A DNA stretch of 64,000 nucleotides. It comes from Mesotaenium endlicherianum (taxonomy: Eukaryota; Streptophyta; Zygnematophyceae; Zygnematales; Mesotaeniaceae). Shown in pieces: positions 35,513-46,109 of the stretch (the stretch's first letter is position 1; the number at the start of each line of letters is the position of its first letter). The stretch spans positions 3,876-67,875 of the forward strand of contig WELA01010210.1 in the NCBI GenBank assembly GCA_009602735.1, written 5' to 3'. Made by a program: the position numbers and the translations under genes. Under the pieces are notes generated by a model. The model did no database searches. It had not been told where the DNA came from and saw only the letters and a list, made by a program, of their open reading frames with translations.

Positions 35513-36485
35513 CGAGTTCGCAGCTGGAGGGGGGGTATTTTGGGCCTCAGGCTTTATAGCTAATTAATCAAACAATTCACTTTCTTTTTTGTTGGAAAGG
35601 GGTCTTGGCTGCCAGCTGGTCAGCCAAGGCCCCTGCCTTGGTTTAGTCAAGCCCAGGCTTCCTTGTTAGACTTGGCTTTCTCCCTTGTTAAGCTTGCTTG
35701 CTGGCTCAGGCGTACTGTGCCTCTGAAGGAGCTGGCTGCTGAGGGCATCACCGCGAGGAGACACCTGCTCTACTGCTGAACCAGGCGGCAGACATTGGAC
35801 TGAAGATCCCTTACCAACACCCACAACTCCCTTGAGCTGCTTTCTTAAAAGCTCAAGCAGTGCAATTTCCTTGTGATTAGCCACAAGGTTGCAATGCGGC
35901 TGTTAAGGTCCTCTCTAGCCAGTACTACTTAGCTGCGATCCCCACAGACTCGGCAGCTGACACGGCCCTTGAGGTCGTACGCGTTAGCCTGTTGCCTGTG
36001 GTTGGTCTGGTGTACCTGGGCATGGCCAGGCTAGTCTGTGCGCGCACCCTAACTAGTCCATTGATCAGCCTAGGGCCACCCTAAGTTAACCTGTTCGCTA
36101 GCACTCTCGTGCGCGCGCAAACGCTCTTGGGGCCGCCGCCTACCCTTCTGTTGCAGCCTACCTACGGTTTTGGCGCCTCCTTGAGCTGTCTCTCTCTCGC
36201 TCAGCTCAGCTAGGTTGATGTATACCTGAATTGATATAATCTAGCATGCGACCTTGGAAAACGCTATCAAGCTTGCAAGCATTGCTAAGATTAAGGCGTG
36301 AGATTGAGCTACGAGAGTTTTGTGCTCCACTCTCGCACAGTATCCGAGGCCTGGGCCTTTTGTTGTCCTGATTCTGTTAAGAAGGCGCTTGTTTTCCCCG
36401 CGCTGATCTGATTTTCTCAAGTCTGCACTTGTCCAGAGCTGCATTGGTCTAACTGAGCTGCCTCAGCGCTCAGGGCAGCTCTGGA
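35513..36485 (+). other. Possible LTR of the PHD-type element
   Basis: Non-coding stretch after the PHD frame. It starts with a polypurine-like tract (ggagggggggta at about 35527-35538), which is where a 3' LTR would begin. No second copy of this LTR is in the window, so the call rests on position only. It contains one copy of a 63-bp segment (35894-35956) that recurs at 36526-36588. Confidence 0.4.
35894..35956 (+). repeat. 63-bp direct repeat, first copy
   Basis: Nearly identical to 36526-36588 (two differences). The second copy lies within the coding part of the second PHD-type fragment, so this copy is probably a stray piece of the same element type. Confidence 0.85.
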
Positions 36486-36930
36486 TTGATTAACTTCAAC
36501 CAAGGCTTGATTTGCCAGCCCATTTATGCGGCTGTTAAGGTCCTCTCTCGCCAGTACTACTTAGCTGCGACCCCCACAGACTCGGCAGACACCAATTCAG
36601 GTGCAGTGATCTTGCGCGTGAAACATGCATTTGGAAATGGTGTGCTAGAGATAGAAGGCTCTGACGGCAAAACCATGAGGGATCATGTACAATATTGTTC
36701 ACTATGCCATTTGCCCAATATCGACCCAACGGGCTGTGCCTAAGGAATTGGTGCAAGCCACATCTTGTGCCAGCTGCAAAGTGCTGAATAATCAAGAGGC
36801 AATGGTAACTTGTGATAAGTGTGGTGCCAGATGGCACATCTTCTGCATTGGTGACGAAGAGATTATGGCAGGACGTTGGAAATGCCCCAACTGCCTCCAT
36901 AAACCCCCCAGTTTGAAAGCTGGAAAATAG
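36486..36930 (+). mobile_element. Second, diverged gypsy pol end with PHD finger
   Basis: A short plus-strand piece of the C-terminal end of a gypsy pol. It has an I-L-R-V strand, the segment S-D-G-K-T-x-R-D-H-V-x2-C-x2-C-H-L-P-N-I, and then a PHD finger (about 36.77-36.90 kb: C-A-S-C, C-D-K-C, W-H-I-F-C, C-P-N-C). The layout matches the end of the element at 33007-35512, but the sequences are far apart, so this is a different, older lineage member. A polypurine-like run (aaagggaggggtg, about 36967-36979) follows. It is broken. Confidence 0.75.
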
Positions 36931-36978
36931 ATACCTTTTAGCCAAAGAGGCAGGGACGCCCGAGTTGAAAGGGAGGGG

Positions 36979-37320
36979 TGTAAGGAAAAATGAAAGATTT
37001 TTTTTGTTTGCAAAAGTTGCTAAGTCTTGAAATAGTAACTAAAGAGGATCAGCTCAGTGTGAGACATACTAATTGATGACCCCCTCTCTAAATGGTGCAA
37101 GTGCAGGAAGACCAGAAATGAGTCAATCATTGTCAGCCTGCCATCGACACACGTGCAAAAGGCAATTGACCAGGTCAATTCCCCACGTGCAAAGATGCAC
37201 CGACCAGTCAACTAGGGAAAGCCCATACGCGAGAAGGATTACCGATAAATTGACCAGGTCGACAACACTCGTGCTAGAAAGCTACACACGTGTCCAGGTC
37301 TCGACGCCAGGTACGACAAC
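36979..37320 (+). repeat. LTR-like repeat, copy 1 (pair at 45264-45590)
   Basis: About 340 bp shared with 45264-45590, including gcaaaagttgctaagtc, ggtgcaagtgcaggaaga and cagaaatgagtcaatc, at roughly 80-85% identity by eye with small indels. Confidence 0.8.
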
Positions 37321-38384
37321 TGTTGCGACTACTATCAGTTTGACGGCACCGCATGCATGACGTAAGTTACGGTCGCCCAGGTACAGAAAGTCAACGTTGA
37401 CTCCCCAACCATTTGACTAACCCCTGCGTGGTCAGCATTGAAAGTTAGAGTTCAAGTCACACGAAAGCCCGACTAGGACCAAGTAAAAATCGACACTCAG
37501 GGATGGGTGGGGTTTGACAGTTAAATTAGCCGAGAAGCTGCTATGCTAAGACCAGCAAATGGCCTACTCCTGCAGCTGCCAAGTCAAGCATTGCTGACTG
37601 AGCAGCCATCCTGGCAATCGCGAAGTCAGGTGAGGCTGGCTGGAAAAGCCATCTCAGCCATGGACCTGTGGTAAGGCTGTTACCTCTAAGCAGCCACCTC
37701 AGGCGACCTGGGCTCTAAGGCCACATAGGCGTGCACGCTGATCAAAAGGCTAGCAGCCACACGCAACCGTCACGAGGTGTGCATGCATGCTAAGTGACGT
37801 CGAATGAATTAAGCTATCACGAGGGATAATTGCAGGAACGGCATGCATGCAAACCGTTGTGACTAAGTGCTGGAATTCTTAAGATAGAATGGCATGCGTG
37901 GTGCTTGGGAAAGGCACAAGCCTTGCACGATCTCACCTCATCCTTGCCTTGCACATTTTACCAAGAAGAAGAAGAAAGGAGCGCAGGGTCGAAAGGAGAA
38001 GAGAAAGAAGGGTGCGGAGGAGAGCCAGGACGCCATGCTTCTGCCGACGCTTAAGAAACTCTCTCTCAGTGTATGATAGAAAAGTTAGAAATCAAAATTT
38101 TCCAAGAAGGAAATCCGCTTGAAAGAAGTAGAGAACTTGCAAAATAGAATTTGTTAGGAGTTCTCACGCAGATTTGGACCAAACGCCACAAACGTACGAA
38201 GAGCACGTAAACTGGTGAGTGCTGTGTTAGTTTGCAAGTTTTCAAAAGTCTCAATTGTCGAATTGTTGTTAGCAAGAGCAAGATTAACGAGTAATAGCCT
38301 TCAGTGAAGAGCTGAGTGAGCCCAACTAGCAGTGGAAACTGTTAGGCGCGGTCTCGAGCAAAGAGCTTAAGCTAGGCGGGCATA

Positions 38385-38389
38385 GATAC
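38385..38389. repeat. Target-site duplication GATAC, left
   Basis: Five bases GATAC directly before the 5' LTR, repeated at 45070-45074 directly after the 3' LTR. Gypsy integrases typically make 4-6-bp duplications. Confidence 0.9.
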
Positions 38390-38892
38390 TGTAGTGATTT
38401 GAGTTATTATACATTAGTTTGCATATATTTTAATGTTTTCAAATATATTTGAAGTAGTATGGTGTGGAGTCAAGTGTGAATAGGTACTCCAGTAACTTGG
38501 TTCATGTCCTTTAAACCTTCCAAGGCATTTTTGAAGTTAGAGGAAAGACCTAGAAGAACTCCATGTGGCAAAAGTCAGATGTGCCATTTTTAGGTCAAAA
38601 GGACATGTGTACATTATTCTAGAAAGAGGTGGCAAGTTTTGGGATGTGTTGGGTGCCAACACATCAACATACACCTTCCTAGAAATTACTTATGTAGCAA
38701 GTATATAAACAAGAGCTAGAACATAGAAAGACATTCCAGAATCACTCTTGTACTTGCCAAAATCCAGAAATATATTAACTTTCAAGAAGCCATCTCTCTT
38801 TCAAGAAGCTACCACTTGTGTTCAAAGATCCTTGTCTTGAATAGATAAAGTATTCTGTTTTACTAAGTACTTTATCTATCTGTTTCACTACA
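38390..38892 (+). repeat. Chromovirus 5' LTR
   Basis: 503 bp, TGTAGTG...CACTACA ends forming a perfect 7-bp inverted repeat. A TATATAA box at 38702-38708 is the likely core promoter of the element. Confidence 0.95.
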
Positions 38893-38929
38893 GTGGTATC
38901 GGAGCTAGGCACTTTGGTAGCACAAGAAG

Positions 38930-40210
38930 ATGGCCGATCCTCAAGACCAACAGCAAGCTTTCGAAGGAAGCCCTTCCTCTCCAAGACACCCTCCTCCAGC
39001 GCCGATGGGAGAGCCCACTCAAGAAAATCTGCAACAACAAGAAGCACCACAAGGAGGAGCACACCCTCCTCCAGCGTCGATGGGAGAGCCTACTCAAGGA
39101 AATCTGCAACAACAAGAAGCACCACAAGGAGGAGCACCGTCAAATCCCGTGGCAGCCGCTATAGCAAAGTTGACCCCACCACAAGGAGTTCCCGCAAATG
39201 AGTGGGCAGCCTTCCTAATGACCGTCCACAACCAAGTGGGCTTGGCCACCTATGAAGCAACCGTGCAAGCGTCAAGAGAAGCTATGGCTGCCATGGTTGC
39301 CCCTATTGCGAGCAATGCTCAAAATCCAGCCCCGGCTCAAGCGCCTCCACAAGAGCCAACGAGAGCAAGGAAACTCATCAAGCCCGGCAAACCCGACACT
39401 TTCAACCCCGGGAAAGGTGCCAACCTGAATTTATGGCTCTACCAAGTGGAGACGTACCTCGCGTTCCTTGAAGTACCCGAGGAGGACTACGTTCCCTTTG
39501 CCGTTACCTTACTTAGAGGAGCAGCAACATCATGGTGGCGTAACTATCAAGCGGCTATATATCAAGCTATGGCGCACCCCATGCTCGGCCAAGAGCCCCC
39601 ACCATCATATGCAAGATGGGCAGATTTTCGTGAGGCCCTCAAGAAGCAATTCATGCCCATCAATGCGGAGAAGATTGCCCGAGGAAAGCTCCACCATCTC
39701 AAGCAAACGACGTCCGTTCAAGAGTATACATCCAGATTTCACGCCCTCACTCTTGAGATCCCCAACATGTCTCTCGAGGAGAAGATTGACCGTTACATCT
39801 TTGGCCTCAAACCCAAGGTGGCAAAGGAAGTGGAGTTACGCGACTTGACGGACTTCTCAAAGATCATTGAAGTGGCCCAAAAGGTGGATACCTTGGATTT
39901 CAAGCACTCCGTGCCTTCATCTTCACGGGTACCGACGACGCGGGTGTACGCAGCCCCTTCCACATCCGAATCTGGACCCACACCCATGGAAATCGGAGTT
40001 ATTAAAAGGGACCCCGCGGCTGCCCGGAAGAGTGGAAGACCCTCCAATGACACTTATGATGCAAGAAACCAGCAAGGAGTGAAAGCAAGACTCTCCCCGG
40101 CTGAAAAAGAAGCTCTCATGACGGCTGGACTATGCTTCTATTGCAAGGAAAACGGCCATTGTGCACTTTCATGCCCCAAAAAGTTGTCAAAAAACGGACA
40201 GCGCCGGTAG
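38930..40210 (+). CDS. Gag protein of the whole-looking chromovirus
   Basis: 426 codons. Gag forms the element's particle and binds its RNA. The N-terminal 70 residues are Gln/Pro-rich and include two tandem copies of a 25-residue unit (P-P-P-A-x-M-G-E-P-T-Q...), which the copy at 24168 has only once. A capsid-like helical domain follows (about residues 130-310, with W-W-R-N-Y and a Y-x-S-R-F-H-x-L segment typical of gypsy gag). A CCHC zinc knuckle [14 protein letters not shown] lies about 25 residues from the end. The first ATG is 37 bp after the LTR and is shared by other copies. It overlaps pol by 79 bp in another frame, as is common for gypsy gag-pol expressed by frameshifting. Confidence 0.92.
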   Translation: MADPQDQQQAFEGSPSSPRHPPPAPMGEPTQENLQQQEAPQGGAHPPPASMGEPTQGNLQQQEAPQGGAPSNPVAAAIAKLTPPQGVPANEWAAFLMTVHNQVGLATYEATVQASREAMAAMVAPIASNAQNPAPAQAPPQEPTRARKLIKPGKPDTFNPGKGANLNLWLYQVETYLAFLEVPEEDYVPFAVTLLRGAATSWWRNYQAAIYQAMAHPMLGQEPPPSYARWADFREALKKQFMPINAEKIARGKLHHLKQTTSVQEYTSRFHALTLEIPNMSLEEKIDRYIFGLKPKVAKEVELRDLTDFSKIIEVAQKVDTLDFKHSVPSSSRVPTTRVYAAPSTSESGPTPMEIGVIKRDPAAARKSGRPSNDTYDARNQQGVKARLSPAEKEALMTAGLCFYCKENGHCALSCPKKLSKNGQRR

Positions 40211-43200
40211 GCCAAGAGCATACCACCCCAAGACCCACTTCACGAGAAGGCAACACGCCAAGTGAGGTGGAGACCCCCGTTGAAGACGACGTTCCAGCCC
40301 CAATGAGTTTGAGAGGTTACCTTGGAGGAGAGAAGGTCCACATCTTGGTGGATAGCGGAGCTCAAGGCAACTTCATTGCTGCAGATTTTGCCACCAAGCA
40401 CGGTATTACTATGCGAACTCTTGACCACGACGAGGAGATTATGATGCCCGATGGATTCTCCTATACTACCCCTTCCAAGAAGACGTACCCCTTGGCACTC
40501 TCTATCAAGTCCTTCAAGGATAGAGTAGTGTTCTCCCCCATGCAATTGGGCAAGTACGACGTCATCCTAGGGACGCCTTGGTTGACCAAGCACAACCCCC
40601 AAGTTGATTGGAGGACCGGTACTATCAAGATCAAGAATGACATCACTTCAAGAATCTGTATTTTGCGCGCAATCCAGAATATCCAGACCCAAGACATCCA
40701 GAAGCCGGCACACGAGATACTATTGTCCGCCCTCCAACTCAAGAGACTTGTGAGGAAGGGACACGAGCTTCTTTTGGCCTTGATCACGCCAAAAGACATC
40801 AAGAAAGACATCGAGAGTCAAGAAGGCAGCCCCGTTCCCAAGGAGATACAAGAAGTCTTTGAGGACTACAAAGAAGTGTTCTCCCCGGAATTGCCCAAGG
40901 GCCTACCCCCCAAAAGATTCGTAGACCACAAGATAGAGTTGGAGCCCGGAAGCAAGCCCATCTCTCGGCCTACGTTCAAAATGTCATACACGGAGCTAGA
41001 CGAAGTCAAGAAGCAAATCAAGGAGCTACTGGAGCATGGCTTCATTCGACCTAGCAAGTCGCCATTTGGAGCCCCGGTGCTATTTGTCAAGAAGAAAGAT
41101 GGTACCTTGAGGATGTGTGTGGACTATCGCGCCCTCAACAAGATCACCATCAAGAATCGATACCCGCTGCCGCGCATGGATGAGCTCATGGACCGGCTGG
41201 TTGGAGCCAAGTACTTCACGAAGATTGACTTACGGAGCGGCTACCACCAGATTCGCATCGCAGAACCGGACATAGAGAAGACGGCATTCAGGACAAGATA
41301 TGGACATTTTGAGTTCATGGTCCTGCCATTTGGACTCACCAACGCGCCAGCAACTTTCATGACTATGATGAACACCATATTTCAGCCCATGTTGGACAGA
41401 TTTGTGGTGGTATTCATCGATGACATCCTTATCTACAGCAAGACCCTTGAAGAGCATGCGAGACACTTGAAAGAAGTCCTTGAAGTATTGAAGCAAAACA
41501 AGCTGTTTGCGAAGGAGTCAAAATGCGAGTTTGCCAAACAAGAAGTGGAGTTCCTAGGTCTCCACGTGACTGCTGATGGCATCAAGATAGACCCCAAGAA
41601 GACCACGGTGGTGGAGGAATGGCCAACCCCCACGACCAAGAAAGAACTCCAGTCATTCTTGGGATTTGCCAATTGGTACAGAAAATTCATCCAAGGCTTC
41701 TCGCACATAGCAGCCCCCCTGACAGATCTACTCAAGAAGGACAGGCTATATACATGGACCGAGAAAGAGGAAGAGGCATTTCAAGAGTTAAAGCGAAGAT
41801 TGACCACATCCCCGGTGCTCACACTCCCAAGTCCAAACCCAGATTGGCCCTTCCACGTCATCACCGATGCATCTTCCTATGCAATAGGAGCAATCCTGCT
41901 TCAAGACCAAGGCAAGGGACTGCAGCCCATCGCCTACGAGTCAAGGAAGCTAAATCCAGCCGAGCAAAATTATACAACCACGGAGCGAGAGGCATTGGCG
42001 ATTGTACATGCCTTGAAGGTTTGGCGCTGCTACGTTGAAGGACGCAAAGTACTGGTCACCACGGACCACGAGGCGTTAAAGCACCTCCAGACGCAGCCGT
42101 ATCTCTCAAGGAGACAAGCAAGATGGAGCGGATACTTGCAACAATACAACATCACGATTCAGTACCAGCCCGGCAAGACAAACCCGGCTGACCCCCTCTC
42201 AAGACTGCAATTAAATGCAGTGATGGTATCCCTGAAGACAGATCTGGAAGCTCGATTTTCAGCCGCCTATGAAAGAGACCCTTACTACAAGAACGGAGAA
42301 GCAGCCTTGGACCCATGCAAGAAGCAAGAAGGCAATTATTGGGTGAGGCAAGATACGGGCCAGAGATGTGTTCCTAATGACTTAGACCTCCGGCTCTTGC
42401 TTCTACGAGAAGCACACGACAACCCTCTTGGAGGACACTTTGGAATCCTAAGGACCACGGGCGTTCTAGCTAGGACTTATTGTTGGCCAGGCATGTCTAA
42501 GCAAGTCAAGGAGTACTGCAGGAGCTGTGACACATGCCAAAGAATCAAGCCATCATCGCAAAAGGCGGGAGGACTCCTCCAACCACTACCAATCCCCGAA
42601 AGACAATGGACGGACATCTCAATGGACCTTATCGTGGACTTGCCCGTGACACCTCGAGGCCATAATGCAATACTCACGGTGGTGGACAGACTTACCAAGA
42701 TGGCTCATTTTATTCCCACGACGACTAAGGCTACAGCACCACAACTTGCAAGACTCATCTTTGACAACATCTTCCGACTCCATGGACTACCATCAAGAAT
42801 TGTGTCAGATAGAGATCCAAGATTCACAAGCCATTTCTGGAAAAATCTCTTCAAGAACTTGGGTACATCGCTGGATATGTCTACTGCCTACCACCCACAA
42901 TCAGATGGGCAAACCGAGCGTATGAATCGTACCCTAAAGACCTCTCTAAAGGCCTACGTGTCTACCCTCGAGCAAGACTGGGACATGTACTTGACCCCCC
43001 TCGAGTTTGCCTACAACAACACTACGCAGGCCTCTACCCAAGAGTCCCCATTCTTCCTCAACTATGGCTTCCATCCGACCACGCCACTGAGCTTCACGGC
43101 TGGCCATGATGAAGTACCTGCAGCCACAGATTTTATGGAGACATTAGAAGCAGCCCTTACAGCAGCGAAGAAAGCTCTACAACACGCGCAAGATGCTCAA

Positions 43201-43797
43201 GCAAGAGTGGCGAACAGATCCAGAAGAGAAATTACGTACAGAGTGGGTGACAACGTGTTACTATCATCCAAGAACATTTCCCTGAACAACAGGCCTGCCG
43301 GCAGCAAGTTCTCTCCCAAGTATTTGGGACCCTTCAAGATTATCCAGCAAGTCAACCCCGTTGCTTTCAAGCTAGAACTTCCCCAGACTATGCACATCGA
43401 CCCCGTATTCCACGCTTCCCTCTTCAAGCCATATGTGCAACCCGACAACAAGTTCCCAGGACGTGTGACAACCCCACCAGCCCCAACAATAGTGGATGAT
43501 CATTTGGAGTACGAAGTGGAAGACATAGTGGCTATGAGAAATTTCAGGAGACAGCAGCAATACTTGATCAAGTGGAAAGGATATCCAGATTCGGAGAATA
43601 GTTGGGTGGCGGCGCACTACCTTGACAAAGTTCAGAGAAAGTTGAAGCGCTTCCATGCCGCCAACCCCCATCTTGGACCAGCCCCAAGTCTCTCTACTAG
43701 AAGCCCGAAGACTTCAGGGAGGCAGCCTGCCACCATCAAGAAGCAGCAGAAGACCCCTTGGAGGCAGCCTGCAAGAACAAGAAAGAGGAAAAATTGA
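40132..43797 (+). CDS. Pol polyprotein of the whole-looking chromovirus
   Basis: 1221 codons in one frame. In order: aspartic protease (V-D-S-G-A-Q-G-N-F, around residue 74); RT (Y-R-A-L-N-K-I-T, then catalytic F-I-D-D-I-L-I-Y near 428); RNase H (T-D-A-S-S-Y-A-I-G near 577); integrase zinc domain (H-x-H, C-R-S-C-D-T-C, about 762-802); integrase core with [15 protein letters not shown] and [10 protein letters not shown] (about 830-930); and a C-terminal chromodomain ([20 protein letters not shown], about 1126-1175) that in chromoviruses helps choose integration sites. Coding begins upstream of the first Met because pol is made as a Gag-Pol fusion. Confidence 0.95.
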   Translation: MLLLQGKRPLCTFMPQKVVKKRTAPVGQEHTTPRPTSREGNTPSEVETPVEDDVPAPMSLRGYLGGEKVHILVDSGAQGNFIAADFATKHGITMRTLDHDEEIMMPDGFSYTTPSKKTYPLALSIKSFKDRVVFSPMQLGKYDVILGTPWLTKHNPQVDWRTGTIKIKNDITSRICILRAIQNIQTQDIQKPAHEILLSALQLKRLVRKGHELLLALITPKDIKKDIESQEGSPVPKEIQEVFEDYKEVFSPELPKGLPPKRFVDHKIELEPGSKPISRPTFKMSYTELDEVKKQIKELLEHGFIRPSKSPFGAPVLFVKKKDGTLRMCVDYRALNKITIKNRYPLPRMDELMDRLVGAKYFTKIDLRSGYHQIRIAEPDIEKTAFRTRYGHFEFMVLPFGLTNAPATFMTMMNTIFQPMLDRFVVVFIDDILIYSKTLEEHARHLKEVLEVLKQNKLFAKESKCEFAKQEVEFLGLHVTADGIKIDPKKTTVVEEWPTPTTKKELQSFLGFANWYRKFIQGFSHIAAPLTDLLKKDRLYTWTEKEEEAFQELKRRLTTSPVLTLPSPNPDWPFHVITDASSYAIGAILLQDQGKGLQPIAYESRKLNPAEQNYTTTEREALAIVHALKVWRCYVEGRKVLVTTDHEALKHLQTQPYLSRRQARWSGYLQQYNITIQYQPGKTNPADPLSRLQLNAVMVSLKTDLEARFSAAYERDPYYKNGEAALDPCKKQEGNYWVRQDTGQRCVPNDLDLRLLLLREAHDNPLGGHFGILRTTGVLARTYCWPGMSKQVKEYCRSCDTCQRIKPSSQKAGGLLQPLPIPERQWTDISMDLIVDLPVTPRGHNAILTVVDRLTKMAHFIPTTTKATAPQLARLIFDNIFRLHGLPSRIVSDRDPRFTSHFWKNLFKNLGTSLDMSTAYHPQSDGQTERMNRTLKTSLKAYVSTLEQDWDMYLTPLEFAYNNTTQASTQESPFFLNYGFHPTTPLSFTAGHDEVPAATDFMETLEAALTAAKKALQHAQDAQARVANRSRREITYRVGDNVLLSSKNISLNNRPAGSKFSPKYLGPFKIIQQVNPVAFKLELPQTMHIDPVFHASLFKPYVQPDNKFPGRVTTPPAPTIVDDHLEYEVEDIVAMRNFRRQQQYLIKWKGYPDSENSWVAAHYLDKVQRKLKRFHAANPHLGPAPSLSTRSPKTSGRQPATIKKQQKTPWRQPARTRKRKN

Positions 43798-44566
43798 CAT
43801 TAGACACTCTTCTCTTCTCGCAGTTTCTGGACAGAAAACTAAAACTGCTACTGGTAATAGGTCTCTGCATAATAAATTCTGAAAATTTACCTGGCTGTAG
43901 TCCATGAGTAGCCGGTCATTTAGAGTCCAAGTTTGCTCAATTTGGAGCACTGGTGAGAGAGATATGATGCTCTAAGTAGAAGGGGGTCAGGCTGCTGGCA
44001 TTGTTAGGACAGAATATGCCTTCTGACATTGTGCCTTCCCCTGAACTTGGAATGCTCTGAAACTCAAGACTCTGGTAGAACATCTTACAGCGCCCAGTTT
44101 GAGACTTAGTTTGCAGAATTTGGAGAAGTATAGAAGGACTTATGATTTTCAGAAGTTTCTGCACAGATTTGGAGGAGTGCCTACTCTCTCAGCTCTCAAC
44201 GACACTCCAGAAATGAGAATGCTCTCAAATTTGGTGACCCGGTAGAGTTCTCCGACGCGGTCCGTCTGGCACTCGAATTTTCAGATTTGGAGCAGTTCTG
44301 TGGCCGCTATGAATTTTTGAATTCGTGGCAGATTCTGGGCCAACTTGTACAATTTTCTTTATCATTAAGGAGTAGGCTAGCCAATAAGGTCACACCACCT
44401 ACGACCTTGCCTAGTCTACCTTACATGTGTAGCACCTGACTTGGCGCCTTTGACTAGTCCTCTTCACATGTGTGGCATCTGACTTGAAACTGTTGACTAG
44501 TTTGCTCCACATGTGTAAGACCTGACTTGACGCGCCGAGACGTCGCTTTTTCTATCGGGGGGGTGA

Positions 44567-45069
44567 TGTAGTGATTTGAGTTATTATATATTAGTTTGCA
44601 TATATTTTAATGTTTTCAAATATATTTGGAGTAGTATTGTGTGGAGTCAAGTGTGAATAGGTACTCTAGTAACTTGGTTCATGTCCTTTGAACCTTCCAA
44701 GGCATTTTCGAAGTTAGAGGAAAGACCTAGAAGAACTCCATGTGGCAAAAGTCAGATGTGCCATTTTTAGGTCAAAAGGACATGTGTACATTATTCTAGA
44801 AAGAGGTGGCAAGTTTTGGGATGTGTTGGGTGCCAACACATCAACATACACCTTCCTAGAAATTACTTATGTAGCAAGTATATAAACAAGAGCTAGAACA
44901 TAGAAAGACATTCCAGAATCACTCTTGTACTTGCCAAAATCCAGAAATATATTAACTTTCAAGAAGCCATCTCTCTTTCAAGAAGCTACCACTTGTGTTC
45001 AAAGATCCTTGTCTTGAATAGATAAAGTATTCTGTTTTACTAAGTACTTTATCTATCTGTTTCACTACA
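44567..45069 (+). repeat. Chromovirus 3' LTR
   Basis: 503 bp, about six differences from the 5' LTR at 38390-38892, following a polypurine tract. The GATAC duplication follows at 45070-45074. Confidence 0.95.
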
Positions 45070-46109
45070 GATACTATAGTGTCAAAGTTTTGTAAGCTGT
45101 GACTTGGTGAAAGTAAAGCAAAAGTCCTAGTGGGAGATTTTCTTTGAAACTTTGTGTTGTTGTGTTCTCCTGCTTAGACGTGATTTCTGGAAACTATGAC
45201 TTGTACACTTGTGCAACCCTCAACTTGGGCAAAAGCCTATTTAGAAGTACGACGCTTCTGTCCTTGCAAGGCACAATGAAAGATAGAAAACTTTTTTGCA
45301 AAAGTTGCTAAGTCCTGAGATAGAAACTAAGGAGGAACAGCTCAGTGTGGAAACACTAAGTGATGACCCCCTCTCTGAATGGTGCAAGTGCAGGAAGACC
45401 AGAAATGAGTCAATCGCAGTCAGCCTGCCATTGACACGTGCAAAGGGCAATCGACTACGTCAATTCCCCACGTGCAGAGATGCATCGACCAGTAAACAAG
45501 GGAAAGCCCACACGCAAGAAGGACCACCGACACATCAACCAGGTCGACGACACACGTGATGGAAAGCCACACGCGTATCCAGATCCCGACGCCATTAGGC
45601 ACGACAGAAAGCCCACCTAAGCTCGCCTCAGCCCACCTCAGCAAAAACCAAGCCAAACTGGCCCAAAAATTGCAAAGAATGCAAAACAATGCCAAAAAAA
45701 TGTCCAAGGACATAGTATTGCTTGGTACAGACGAAGCGCAACCTTAGGACAGGCACATATACAGGTTGAAGTCTTGAAGGTATGTGCAATCATCTTCTAA
45801 TGTGTTCATTGTGTGGCACTCATTGTGCTCGTTTGTCATATGTGCGACACCACACGCCCATTGACCATTCTCAGGGTATATCAACGCGGCTAGGCTGAAG
45901 CGTTCAGAGACACTCCAGAAATGCCTATATGCACAGCATGTTAGCAGCAATGCTATCAACATGAAGTGTTGTATGGGGGGCTTGTTTTTCCAATCAAGCG
46001 CGTCCATAGCAAAGTCAAGCCTGAGCGTGGCATTTGGTTGCTTGGAATTTGTTATGAGCTCATGTCGAGTTGTTGGTTGTTTATATTCTTCTACTTCTCT
46101 TTCATCCAG
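45070..46109. other. Non-coding stretch with LTR-like repeat copy 2
   Basis: Continuation of the sequence into which the chromovirus inserted, then (45264-45590) a diverged copy of 36979-37320. From about 45.6 kb it grades into host sequence. No gene is supported here, although upstream exons of the gene at 46110 may lie in it. Confidence 0.5.
45264..45590 (+). repeat. LTR-like repeat, copy 2 (pair at 36979-37320)
   Basis: Begins tgcaaggcacaatgaaag, aligned with tgtaaggaaaaatgaaag at 36979, and stays homologous to about 45590. Either the two are LTRs of one old element or two LTR remnants lying side by side. Confidence 0.75.

Larger units (their letters stand above)
36931..38389. other. Non-coding stretch, probably LTR of the second PHD-type element
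   Basis: No gene can be supported. A polypurine-like tract just upstream and a start of the form TGTAAGG at about 36979 fit a 3' LTR. The part 36979-37320 recurs, diverged, at 45264-45590 on the far side of the inserted chromovirus. A purine-rich run (aag/gaa repeats) lies at about 37960-38030. Confidence 0.45.
38390..45069 (+). mobile_element. Whole-looking chromovirus (Ty3/gypsy with chromodomain)
   Basis: A 6680-bp plus-strand element with all parts in order: 5' LTR 38390-38892, primer-binding site tggtatcggagc (38894-38905, like the complement of initiator Met tRNA), gag 38930-40210, pol 40132-43797, about 770 bp of 3' untranslated sequence, polypurine tract about 44556-44566, 3' LTR 44567-45069, and a 5-bp target duplication on both sides. 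The two LTRs differ at about six of 503 positions by eye, so it is young. It looks whole, with no obvious breaks in the long frames. It inserted into the LTR-like sequence of the second PHD-type element. Confidence 0.95.

Noticed and set aside
36766-36930. PHD finger as part of a host chromatin gene
   Set aside because: The segment just before it matches the end of the gypsy integrase at 35.3 kb, and no host exons with good splice sites flank it.
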